The notes under the pieces: model-generated
The model's database searches: none
Seen by the model: only the letters and a program-made list of their open reading frames with translations
What the model was told of the DNA's origin: nothing
In this document: in pieces, positions 57,571 through 64,000 of the stretch
Position numbering within the stretch: position 1 is the first letter of the stretch
Layout of the letters: every line of letters starts with the position of its first letter
From: Corynebacterium bovis DSM 20582 = CIP 54.80
GTDB lineage: Bacteria > Actinomycetota > Actinomycetes > Mycobacteriales > Mycobacteriaceae
Assembly (NCBI RefSeq): GCF_030408615.1
Contig: NZ_CP047187.1
Span: 2,356,001 to 2,420,000, forward strand
DNA length: 64,000 bases
Reading direction: 5' to 3'
Program-made: the position numbers and the translations under genes

Positions 57571-57918
57571 ATGGCACGCATTGAAGTGACGCAGTTTTTC
57601 GACGACATCGACAACACCCAGCTCACCGACGGTGAGGTCAAGGTTGTCGAGTTCTCCATCAACGGCGTGAACTACGTCATGGACCTCTCCCTCGAGAACG
57701 CCCGGAAGTTCGAGGAGGCGCTCGCCCCGTACATCAAGGTCGCCACGCGGGTGACGAAGAGCCGTACGGCCAGCAAGAACCGTTCCTCCGCCGGCAAGTC
57801 CTCCCCGGAGCGCAACCGCGCCATCCGCCAGTGGGCCCGCGACAAGGGCCTCAAGGTCTCCATGCGCGGCCAGATCGCGTCCAGCATCGTCGAGGCGTAC
57901 GACCAGGCCCACAAGTAA
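57571..57918 (+). CDS. lsr2: Lsr2-family nucleoid-associated xenogeneic silencer
   Basis: Lsr2 binds A+T-rich DNA and silences it. The 115 residues have the N-terminal oligomerisation domain (TQFFDDIDNTQLTDGEVKVVEFSINGVNYVMDLS) and a C-terminal DNA-binding domain (RAIRQWARDKGLKVSMRGQIASSIVEAY). The minor-groove loop is RGQ here where M. tuberculosis has RGR. ATG 57571 has AGAAAGG upstream. The 200-bp A+T-rich leader region is itself a good Lsr2 target. Confidence 0.95.
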   Translation: MARIEVTQFFDDIDNTQLTDGEVKVVEFSINGVNYVMDLSLENARKFEEALAPYIKVATRVTKSRTASKNRSSAGKSSPERNRAIRQWARDKGLKVSMRGQIASSIVEAYDQAHK

Positions 57919-57931
57919 CCGGCGCCTCCCC

Positions 57932-58020
57932 CCGGCACAGGAACGCGACCTGGCCGGGACCTCTCTCCGGAACAGGAACGCACAGTAGCCGGAAGCTCTC
58001 CCCGGAACGGGAACGCACCG
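57932..58020. repeat. 35-bp tandem repeat downstream of lsr2, about 2.5 copies
   Basis: Copies start at 57932, 57967 and 58002 and share CCGGAACAGGAACGCAC. Each holds two GGAAC boxes 6 bp apart. Confidence 0.8.
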
Positions 58021-58066
58021 ACGTCCCTCGCACCCACTCCGACCGGGCGAGTTCCGTTCCCCCGGG

Positions 58067-58102
58067 GCCGCGACATTCAGCCCGGCGATAGAATGTCGCG
58101 GC
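58067..58102. terminator. 12-bp perfect inverted repeat, possible lsr2 terminator
   Basis: GCCGCGACATTC and GAATGTCGCGGC are separated by a 12-nt loop. It lies about 150 bp after the lsr2 stop; no T run follows on the plus strand. Confidence 0.45.
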
Positions 58103-58222
58103 GGCCCGTCGACCCACCGACAGACGACGAGCGAGGCGGAACCACCCACTCCCGCCCCCGTCGCTCCGCAAAAATCACATAAAGGATTATCTCCGCCACA
58201 GAGGCAGGGAATAATCCCCGGG

Positions 58223-58252
58223 AAAAAGTCGCCGTCCCCACCGGACGGCGAC
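58223..58252 (-). terminator. Intrinsic terminator of hrrA
   Basis: GTCGCCGTCC and GGACGGCGAC form a perfect 10-bp stem with a CCACC loop (58228-58252). On the minus strand TTTTT follows directly. It lies 30 nt beyond the hrrA stop. Confidence 0.88.
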
Positions 58253-58281
58253 CCCCACCCCCCACCGGATCCGGAGCCGGA

Positions 58282-58935
58282 TCAGAGCACCCCGTTGTCC
58301 CGCGCGACGGCGACGGCGGACGTCCGGGAACGCACCCCCAGTTTGTCGTAGATGTGCACGAGGTGTGACTTCACGGTCGCCTCGGACAGGAACAGCTCGG
58401 CACCGATGTCGCGGTTCGATTTCCCTTTCGCCAGGAGTTGCAGGACCTCGCGCTCGCGGGGCGTGAGCGCCGTCCCCGGCGTCCGCACCCGGTTCATCAG
58501 ACGGTTGGCCACGGAACTCGACAACGCGGTCGTCCCCTCCGCCGCCGACCGCACCGCCGCGGTGAGCTCCGCCGGCGGCGCGTCCTTGAGGAGGTAGCCG
58601 ACGGCCCCCGCCTCAATGGCCCCCAGAATGTCCACGTCGGTGTCGTAGTTCGTCACGACGAGCACGTTCGGCGGGTCCGGCAGCGCCCGGATCCTCGCCG
58701 TGGCCTGCGCCCCGTTCTCCGCCTCCTCGCCGGCCCGGCCCGCACCGAAACGCAGGTCCATGAGCACGACGTCCACCGCGGTGCCCGGGTCGGCCGCCGC
58801 GTCCGTCACGGCCCGCACCGCCTCGTCGGCGGTCGCCACCTCCCCGACGACCTCGATGTCGTCCTCCGTCTCGAGGACGGCCCGGAGCCCCAGCCGCACG
58901 ATCTGGTGGTCGTCCGCCAGCAGAACCTTGATCAT
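58282..58935 (-). CDS. hrrA: NarL/LuxR-type response regulator, probable HrrA
   Basis: The protein has 217 residues. The receiver domain has the acidic pair in LLADDHQIVRLGLRAVLE, phosphoacceptor Asp60 (VVLMDLRFG), the conserved Thr/Tyr region VVTNYDTD and Lys in YLLKDAPPAEL. The LuxR helix-turn-helix is LTPREREVLQLLAKGKSNRDI to LYVHIYDKLGVRSRT-like sequence. A GAGRAGEEAENG insertion follows Asp60. By similarity and by position near sodA, msrA and its kinase, it matches HrrA, the haem-responsive regulator of corynebacteria; the ChrA paralogue is an alternative. Confidence 0.88.
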   Translation of the reverse strand: MIKVLLADDHQIVRLGLRAVLETEDDIEVVGEVATADEAVRAVTDAAADPGTAVDVVLMDLRFGAGRAGEEAENGAQATARIRALPDPPNVLVVTNYDTDVDILGAIEAGAVGYLLKDAPPAELTAAVRSAAEGTTALSSSVANRLMNRVRTPGTALTPREREVLQLLAKGKSNRDIGAELFLSEATVKSHLVHIYDKLGVRSRTSAVAVARDNGVL

Positions 58936-59052
58936 CGTCGATCCACCTCCGTGTCACCGCCGGTGTCACCGCCGGCGTCATGTCAGGTCCCGTGCCCGGC
59001 GTCGTCGCCGGGGCACGGCCCGCCGGTCGGCCCGGCCACAGTCCGCCCCAGT

Positions 59053-60393
59053 CTAACCGGCCGCGCCGCCCGCCCCCGCCGCCGCGGCCGGCACGGACAC
59101 GGCCACGGCGGTGCCGTGACCGGGGCGGGACTCGACGACCACCCCGCCGCCGATCTCCTCGGCCCGTCGTTCCATCGCGGCGAGCCCCACGTGACCGAGA
59201 CCGGCCCGCTCCCCGAGCGACCCGACGACCTCGTCGACGTCGAAACCCCGGCCGTCGTCGACGACGTCGAGCCGCACGGCCCCCGCGTCGAACGAGAGGG
59301 TGATCCGCGCCCGGCGCGCCCCCGAGTGCTCCCGGATGTTCGCCACCGCCCCCTGGGCGATCCGCAGGAGCCCGGCCTCGACCTTCATCGGCAGCGGTCG
59401 CTCCTCACCGTCGACGACGACCTCCACGGGCACGTCCCCGCCCCCGGACACCCGCCGCAGCGCGTCGACGAGGGAGTGCCCCTCCAACGCGGCCGGCTGC
59501 AGCGCGGCGATCATCGCGCGGGTCTCGCGGAGGTTCTCCGCGGCCGCCCGGCGCGCGATCTGCAGCTTCCCGATGCCCGGGTGCCCCTCGGGCATGTCGC
59601 GTTCGACGGCGTGGAGCAGCATCTGGATGCTCGACAGGCCCTGGGCGACCGTGTCGTGGATCTCGTGGGCGAGGCGTTCCCGTTCGGCGACGACCCCCGC
59701 GCGGCGCTCCGACTCCGCGAGGCGCGTCCGGGCCCGCATGAGCTCCTCGATGAGTTCCCGCCGCTCCTCACTCACCCGGTACAGGCCCCGGTAGCCGACG
59801 GTCATGACGACCGCGACCAGCCCGGAGAGCACCGGGCCGAGGACGGCACCGACCGACGGGCCGACGAGCCCGACGGACAACCCCACCGCGAGGACCATCG
59901 CCAACAGCGTCACGACCACACCCCAGGGCCAGCGCACGAGGATGAGGGAGAGGAAGAACAGGACGAGCACGAGGTACACGGCCGAGGGTTCGACGAGCGT
60001 CAGCGCGACCCACAGCACCGTGAGCACCCCGAGCCACAGGGCGGTGACGGCCGGCCCCGGGCGGGAGCGCACCCCCACGGCGCCGAGGAGGAACACCACC
60101 CCGAACGCCCCCGCGAGCGCGAGGGTGGGCACCGGCACCCCGCCGGCCGCCGCCCACGCCGCGGACACGACCACCGCCAGCAGCAGCGCGAGCAGGACGA
60201 CGAGGAACGCCGTCACGAGGACGACCGTCTGCCGCAGGTCCACGCCCCGCGGGGCCGGCCGGGCCCGGGTCCGTCCCGGCCCGTCCGCCGGGGCCGCGGG
60301 GGTGTCCGTCGTGACCTCCCCCGGCACGGGCGCCGTCCCTGCCGTCCCGTCCGCCGCCGGGTCCGTCCGTGCGCCGCGCTCGTCCTCAGCCAT
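59053..60393 (-). CDS. hrrS: Sensor histidine kinase (HisKA_3), probable HrrS
   Basis: The protein has 446 residues. A disordered N-terminus (1-52) precedes about six membrane helices (55-200) with almost no extracellular loops, as in HrrS, which senses haem inside the membrane. The dimerisation box has phospho-acceptor His246 (LAHEIHDTVAQGLSSIQ), and the ATPase domain has VANIREHSGA (N-box), DDGRGFD and GLGHVGLAAMERRAEEIGG. ATG 60393 is 7 nt after TACGCT. It is upstream of hrrA by 117 bp. Haem sensing is inferred from the orthology, not proven by sequence. Confidence 0.88.
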   Translation of the reverse strand: MAEDERGARTDPAADGTAGTAPVPGEVTTDTPAAPADGPGRTRARPAPRGVDLRQTVVLVTAFLVVLLALLLAVVVSAAWAAAGGVPVPTLALAGAFGVVFLLGAVGVRSRPGPAVTALWLGVLTVLWVALTLVEPSAVYLVLVLFFLSLILVRWPWGVVVTLLAMVLAVGLSVGLVGPSVGAVLGPVLSGLVAVVMTVGYRGLYRVSEERRELIEELMRARTRLAESERRAGVVAERERLAHEIHDTVAQGLSSIQMLLHAVERDMPEGHPGIGKLQIARRAAAENLRETRAMIAALQPAALEGHSLVDALRRVSGGGDVPVEVVVDGEERPLPMKVEAGLLRIAQGAVANIREHSGARRARITLSFDAGAVRLDVVDDGRGFDVDEVVGSLGERAGLGHVGLAAMERRAEEIGGGVVVESRPGHGTAVAVSVPAAAAGAGGAAG

Positions 60394-60400
60394 GGTCACG

Positions 60401-60406
60401 AGCGTA
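60401..60406 (-). promoter_or_regulatory. -10 box TACGCT, leaderless promoter of hrrS
   Basis: On the minus strand TACGCT is followed by CGTGACC (7 nt) and ATG 60393. Confidence 0.5.
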
Positions 60407-60468
60407 CCGCCCTGACCGGCCCCCTCCCGGCCCACCGTCCCCACCCCGACGGGCTTCACGGGTGCTGG

Positions 60469-60474
60469 TATCGT
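60469..60474 (+). promoter_or_regulatory. -10 box TATCGT, leaderless promoter of DUF2020 gene
   Basis: TATCGT is followed by GCCGGGC (7 nt) and ATG 60482. Confidence 0.5.
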
Positions 60475-60481
60475 GCCGGGC

Positions 60482-61120
60482 ATGACGTTCCCACCCCGCG
60501 TGCGCCGCAGGCCCCCGGCCGTCGTCTGCGCCGGACTCACCGCCGTGGCGCTGACGGCGAGCCTCACCGCCTGCACGGGCGGGTCCCCCGCCCCGCTCCG
60601 GGACCGCGCCGCCGCGCCGACGACCTCCGAACGGACGTTCCCGCCCGTCGCCGGCTCGGAGCTGCCCGTCGACGCGACCCCGGACACGACCGGGGACCGG
60701 ACGGCGACGTGCCCGTACCTCGACGGGCCGTTCGTCGAGACCACGACCGGCCAGCGGTGGACCGGGACGAGCCTCGACCCCCGGTTCGACCCTCCCGCCT
60801 GCGTCTTCTGGTCCTACGAGGACGTCCCGCAGCTCACGGTCATGGTCCGGCGGATGACGACCCACCGCGGCGCGGTGGACGTGGTCGACACCGCCGCGCC
60901 GGTCGACTCGACGCAGAAGGCGCTCCGCCCCGACGGGTGGAGCGGCGGCAGGGGTGGCGACGAGGCCTCCGCCGGGACGGGCGGGGGCGCGGCCGGGAGC
61001 ACCGGCGCGGTCTACGCGGTGTGGAAGGACAATCTGGCGGTGGTGGTCACGGCCTCCCAGGAGCAGTCCGTCAAGGCCGAACGCATCGCCGAGCGGGTGA
61101 TCGCCGACCTCGGCCTGTGA
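60482..61120 (+). CDS. DUF2020 lipoprotein
   Basis: The protein has 212 residues. A signal sequence ends with the lipobox LTAC (Cys at about 32). The mature domain has CPYLDGPFVETTTGQRWTG, a central CVFWSYEDVPQLTVMVRRM and the C-terminal AVVVTASQEQSVKAERIAERV, as in corynebacterial DUF2020 proteins of unknown function. A Gly-rich loop (about 160-178) is inserted. It is divergent from hrrS, 88 bp apart, so it may share control. ATG 60482 is set by the leaderless box; GTG 60473 lies within it. Confidence 0.85.
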   Translation: MTFPPRVRRRPPAVVCAGLTAVALTASLTACTGGSPAPLRDRAAAPTTSERTFPPVAGSELPVDATPDTTGDRTATCPYLDGPFVETTTGQRWTGTSLDPRFDPPACVFWSYEDVPQLTVMVRRMTTHRGAVDVVDTAAPVDSTQKALRPDGWSGGRGGDEASAGTGGGAAGSTGAVYAVWKDNLAVVVTASQEQSVKAERIAERVIADLGL

Positions 61121-61209
61121 CGTCCGGGACCGGCCTGCGTCCCCCGGGGGACCGGTCGGTCCGTGACGGCCGCCGGCTCGGCCTGTGACGCCCGGGGGGC
61201 CGGCCGCCC

Positions 61210-61362
61210 CTACACGGAGACCTGCGTGTACGGCATCATCGTGCTCACCCAGGGGAAGACGACCTCCATGAGCAGGAGGATCACCGCACCGAGGAGCACC
61301 AGTGCCTCGATGACCCGCACCGGGGTCGGCCCGGGCAGGTGCCGCCAGATCCACGCGTACAT
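61210..61362 (-). CDS. Small single-pass membrane protein (50 aa), next to sortase
   Basis: The reading frame from ATG 61362 to TAG gives MYAWIWRHLPGPTPVRVIEA and then a membrane helix (LVLLGAVILLLMEVVFPWV) and a short C-terminus. It starts 5 nt after the sortase stop on the same strand, so it is certainly in the same transcript. The Trp/Pro-rich N-terminus and the hydrophobic helix with a single Glu look like a conserved small protein rather than chance. Function unknown; it may assist the sortase in the membrane. Confidence 0.75.
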   Translation of the reverse strand: MYAWIWRHLPGPTPVRVIEALVLLGAVILLLMEVVFPWVSTMMPYTQVSV

Positions 61363-61367
61363 CGGTG

Positions 61368-62177
61368 TCAGACCTCCCGGGTCAGTTCGGCGGGCAGGAC
61401 GCCCGGCTGCCGGCGCTCGGAGCGCTCGAGGACGGCGTGGATGATCATCCGCTCCCGGTTCGAGAACTGCGGGTGGCAGGTCGTGAGCGTGAGCAAGGGC
61501 AGGTCACCGGGCTCGACGTCCACGCGCGTCTGGTCCGGCACGGGGTTGATGACGGCGACGTCGTCCGGTGTCGTGATCGACCGGCCCTGCACCCCGGCGT
61601 AGTCGCCGTCGGTCACCCGCTGCGCGACGTCCGGGGGCAGGCACGACGCCGCCTGCGTCGCGCGCTCCCCGGGCGGGGCGTCGATGGGCAGGACCCGGTA
61701 GATGTCCCACGACCCGGCGGTCTCGACGACGATCGCGTCGCAGGCGGACAGCAGGCCGAGGTCGTTGAACGGCGCTCCCCGGCCGACCCGGTGCCCGGCG
61801 AGGGCGAAGTTGCCCGGCTCACCCGGCCCCGCGGTGTCGAGGTAGTGGCCCGGCCCCTTCTCCAGGTCATCGTCGGACACCCCCTGGACGACGGCGAAGG
61901 ACCAGTCCGACCCGAACGCCGGGACGTACATCCGCGCGAACGCCGCCCCCTCCTGCGGGGCGGTGAGGGAACGCGGGTTCTCGTCGTTCCACACCGCGTC
62001 CAGATCCTTCGCGACGGCCTCCTGCTGCTTGTTCGCCTCGATGTTGGTCCAGAAGACCTCGTAGCCGACGAACAGGAGCAGCACCGCACCGACGGTGAGG
62101 AGCAGCTCCCCGACGACGCCCGCCACCGTGAGGTGTGCGCGCCTGTCCTCCCGCTGCGGTGCCCGGTGTCGTCCCAT
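61368..62177 (-). CDS. Class E sortase
   Basis: Sortases join surface proteins to peptidoglycan. The protein has 269 residues: a basic N-terminus, one membrane helix (about 16-38, VAGVVGELLLTVGAVLLLFVGY), then the beta-barrel with His in NFALAGHRVG, catalytic Cys234 (TLTTCHP) and Arg in NRERMIIHA. Class E members recognise LAXTG-type signals and are the housekeeping sortases of high-G+C actinobacteria. No substrate gene is in the window. Start ATG 62177 is 7 nt after CATAAT, so it is probably leaderless; ATG 62186 lies within that box. Confidence 0.93.
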   Translation of the reverse strand: MGRHRAPQREDRRAHLTVAGVVGELLLTVGAVLLLFVGYEVFWTNIEANKQQEAVAKDLDAVWNDENPRSLTAPQEGAAFARMYVPAFGSDWSFAVVQGVSDDDLEKGPGHYLDTAGPGEPGNFALAGHRVGRGAPFNDLGLLSACDAIVVETAGSWDIYRVLPIDAPPGERATQAASCLPPDVAQRVTDGDYAGVQGRSITTPDDVAVINPVPDQTRVDVEPGDLPLLTLTTCHPQFSNRERMIIHAVLERSERRQPGVLPAELTREV

Positions 62178-62405
62178 GCCGGACATTATGGCACGGGATG
62201 TGCTGCCGTCACAGCGCAGGTGCAACCCTGTGGACACCGGGAGCCCGCGCCACGGCGGGTGGGGCGGCAGGTGGCGCGGCAGGTGGGACGTCGGGCGGTC
62301 CGCCGGACGGATCGCCGGGTGGCGCGGCGGGGGCACGGCAGGTGAGACGACGGGCCCGTGGCAGCGGTAAGGTCTGACACGTACCGGCGACCCCCGAGGA
62401 GTTCG

Positions 62406-63959
62406 ATGTCCCTGCTCATCTACCCCGTCTCCGTGGTGATGACCTTCTGGCACCGCATTCTCACCGGGGTTCTCGGCGTCAGCGACGCGACGGCGTGGGC
62501 GGTGTCCATCGTCCTGCTCGTCCTCACGGTCCGGCTGTTCCTCCTGCCGTTCGCGTACCGCCAGTTCAAGTCCACCCGCTTCCTCGTGAACCTGCGGCCG
62601 CGCGTCGCGGCCCTCGAGGCGGAGTTCGCGGACCGGCACGACCCGGGCGCGGCGCGGGAGAAGCTGCGCCGTCAGCGGGAGCTCCAGCGGGAGGGCGGCT
62701 ACCGGATGCGCGACGGCTGCGTCCCCGCGCTCATCCAGGTCCCGTTCTTCCTCGGCCTCTACCAGCTGCTCCTGCGTATCTCCCGGCCGGGCGACCTCGA
62801 GGCCACCGAGCACCACGGCGTCGGCGTCCTCGACGGCCAGGACGTCGGGCACTTTCTCGACGCCTCGGTGGCCGGGGTTCCCCTGCCGGCGTACTCCGTG
62901 ATGTCCGACGAGCAGTTCGCGTTCCTCGGCACGACGGCGTCGGACGTCTTCCACCTCGCCCTGCCGTTGTGCATCGCGGCGAGCGTCTTCACGACCGCCA
63001 ACTTCGGCTACTCCCTGTACCGCAACTGGCTGACCCTCGACCACAACTCGGCCCTGGCGATCTCCCTGTTCCGGGGCATGTGGCTCCTCCTGCCGGTCCT
63101 CACGCTGTTCCCCCTGATCTTCGGCCTCGGCGGCCCGGCCCCGGTGGCGATCATGTGCTACTGGGTGATGAACAACCTGTGGACGCTCGCCCAGTCGCTG
63201 GGCCTGCACCTCACCCTGGACCGGATCGTCCCGTACACGCCGGAGTTCATGGAGCACCGGGACCGGATGCGTGACGCCCGCCGGGCCCGACGGGCCGAGG
63301 TCCGGGAGGCTCGCCGCGGGCTCGCCCGTCGGGAGCGGGAGCGGTCCCGGGCGGTGCGCGCCGCGTCGCGGGAGGAGCGGCGGGCGGTCGCCGCGCGTGT
63401 CGCCGAGGAGTCCCGCCTGGACCAGATCGCGACCGACCGTGTCGTCCACCGCGAGCGGTACGCGCGGGCGGAGGTCAAGGAGCGCCGGCGTGCGGAGGCC
63501 GCCGCCGCCCGGGCCGCGGCCGCCGCCGGAAGGAAGGATGCCGGGGAGGGTGCCGGGTCCGGGTCGGGGGCCGACGACGACGCCGGGGCCGGCGACCGCG
63601 ACGCCACGACCGACAGCGGAGCCGGTGACCCCGGCCGGCAGACCGGCGACCGGGATGCGACGGCAGACGACGACGCCGGTGACGCGGGGCAGCAGACCGG
63701 CGACCGGGACGGGACGTGCGATGACGCCGCCCCCTGCGACTGCGCGGAGGCGGAGCGGATCCGGACGGAGTTCCCGGAGGACACCCTCGACGCGCCGTAC
63801 GGCCGGCACGCCCTGCCGGTCCGCCGGTCCGCCCGCTGCGGTGGTGACGTCGACACCCACCCGACCCCCGCCGACAGCACCGACGCCGCCGCCCCCGACG
63901 CGGACAGCACCCCCGGCACCGGCCGGGACGACACGACGGAGACGGACCCGACGGCGTGA
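62406..63959 (+). CDS. YidC/Oxa1-family membrane protein insertase
   Basis: The protein inserts membrane proteins. It has 517 residues. The five-helix YidC core (about 1-290) shows WAVSIVLLVLTVRLFLLPF, FKSTRFLVNLRPRVAALE (cytoplasmic coiled coil), ALIQVPFFLGLYQLLLRIS and APVAIMCYWVMNNLWTLAQS. The hydrophilic-groove Arg lies in TVRLFLLP. A long charged tail follows: about 290-390 is Arg/Glu coiled coil and 390-517 is acidic and Asp/Thr/Gly-rich. The genuine oxaA is normally beside rnpA, so this is probably a second copy. GAGGAGTTCG precedes ATG 62406. The window ends 41 nt after the stop. Confidence 0.92.
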   Translation: MSLLIYPVSVVMTFWHRILTGVLGVSDATAWAVSIVLLVLTVRLFLLPFAYRQFKSTRFLVNLRPRVAALEAEFADRHDPGAAREKLRRQRELQREGGYRMRDGCVPALIQVPFFLGLYQLLLRISRPGDLEATEHHGVGVLDGQDVGHFLDASVAGVPLPAYSVMSDEQFAFLGTTASDVFHLALPLCIAASVFTTANFGYSLYRNWLTLDHNSALAISLFRGMWLLLPVLTLFPLIFGLGGPAPVAIMCYWVMNNLWTLAQSLGLHLTLDRIVPYTPEFMEHRDRMRDARRARRAEVREARRGLARRERERSRAVRAASREERRAVAARVAEESRLDQIATDRVVHRERYARAEVKERRRAEAAAARAAAAAGRKDAGEGAGSGSGADDDAGAGDRDATTDSGAGDPGRQTGDRDATADDDAGDAGQQTGDRDGTCDDAAPCDCAEAERIRTEFPEDTLDAPYGRHALPVRRSARCGGDVDTHPTPADSTDAAAPDADSTPGTGRDDTTETDPTA

Positions 63960-64000
63960 CCGCCGGGCCGCTGCGGTGCCTGACCGCCGCGTCCGTATCC

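Larger units (their letters stand above)
57919..58281. other. Convergent intergenic region lsr2 / hrrA
   Basis: The 363-bp gap contains a 35-bp repeat (57932-58020), a 12-bp inverted repeat (58067-58102), a second inverted repeat GGATTAT/ATAATCC (about 58183-58216) and the hrrA terminator (58223-58252). No gene is seen. Confidence 0.6.

Noticed and set aside
57332..57577. Small minus-strand frame upstream of lsr2
   Set aside because: It lies in the A+T-rich control region, overlaps the lsr2 start, has no ribosome site and many Cys/Ser typical of noise.

Overview
The window is a chromosomal segment of a mycolic-acid-bearing actinobacterium, most likely a Corynebacterium of very high G+C. The evidence is the gene content and order: accD3-pks13-fadD32-elrF, a lipoprotein, two mycolyltransferases, ubiA, a PAP2 phosphatase, glfT2 and glf, followed by serS, pheA, an LCP gene, ldh, sodA, msrA, lsr2 and an HrrSA-like two-component system. 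Species cannot be fixed from the sequence alone. Nearly every gene is ordinary core genome. I see no prophage, insertion sequence, CRISPR array, tRNA or rRNA.

Layout. 1-5.2 kb: a truncated exported protein, an ECF sigma factor with its membrane partner, a secreted Pro-rich protein and a secreted SGNH hydrolase. 5.5-24.6 kb (all minus strand): the cell-envelope locus. AccD3, Pks13 and FadD32 make the mycolate, ElrF is the linked thioesterase/lipase-like factor, Cop1 and Cmt2 transfer mycolates outside the membrane, UbiA and the PAP2 protein make the decaprenyl-phospho-arabinose precursor, and GlfT2 builds galactan. aftB, normally between the mycolyltransferase and ubiA, is not here. 24.8-29.3 kb: a complete ugpAEBC-type importer sits between glfT2 and glf. 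29.4-36.3 kb: glf, a glycerol facilitator, an MDR oxidoreductase, a HAD phosphatase, a PlsC-type acyltransferase and serS. 36.4-41.4 kb: a septum-formation family protein, a zincin, two Tat-exported wall-related proteins and a zinc amidase. 41.5-51.2 kb: histidine phosphatase-pheA, an amidase-CPBP protease pair, an LCP ligase, DUF5926, a glycerophosphodiesterase and a patatin. 51.3-64 kb: ldh, sodA, msrA, a RecB-like nuclease, DUF6474, lsr2, hrrSA, a DUF2020 lipoprotein, a class E sortase with a 50-residue membrane protein, and a YidC-like insertase.

Gene organisation. Operon members are tightly coupled by 4-nt ATGA/GTGA overlaps (pks13/accD3, ugpA/ugpE, acyltransferase/HAD, pheA/phosphatase, amidase/CPBP, PGRP/DUF1906). 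Many first genes look leaderless: a TANNNT-like -10 box stands 6-8 nt, usually exactly 7 nt, before the start codon.

The most notable non-coding signals are: four 38-bp tandem repeats that each carry a possible -10 box, ending on the leaderless start of the patatin; a 28-bp two-part motif (TGTAACGCC-N12-GTCACAG) upstream of both the ECF sigma gene and the first exported-protein gene, with related sites before cmt2 and fadD32; a perfect 16-bp palindrome before ugpA; a strikingly A+T-rich promoter in front of lsr2; and different short tandem duplications in many of the intergenic gaps.
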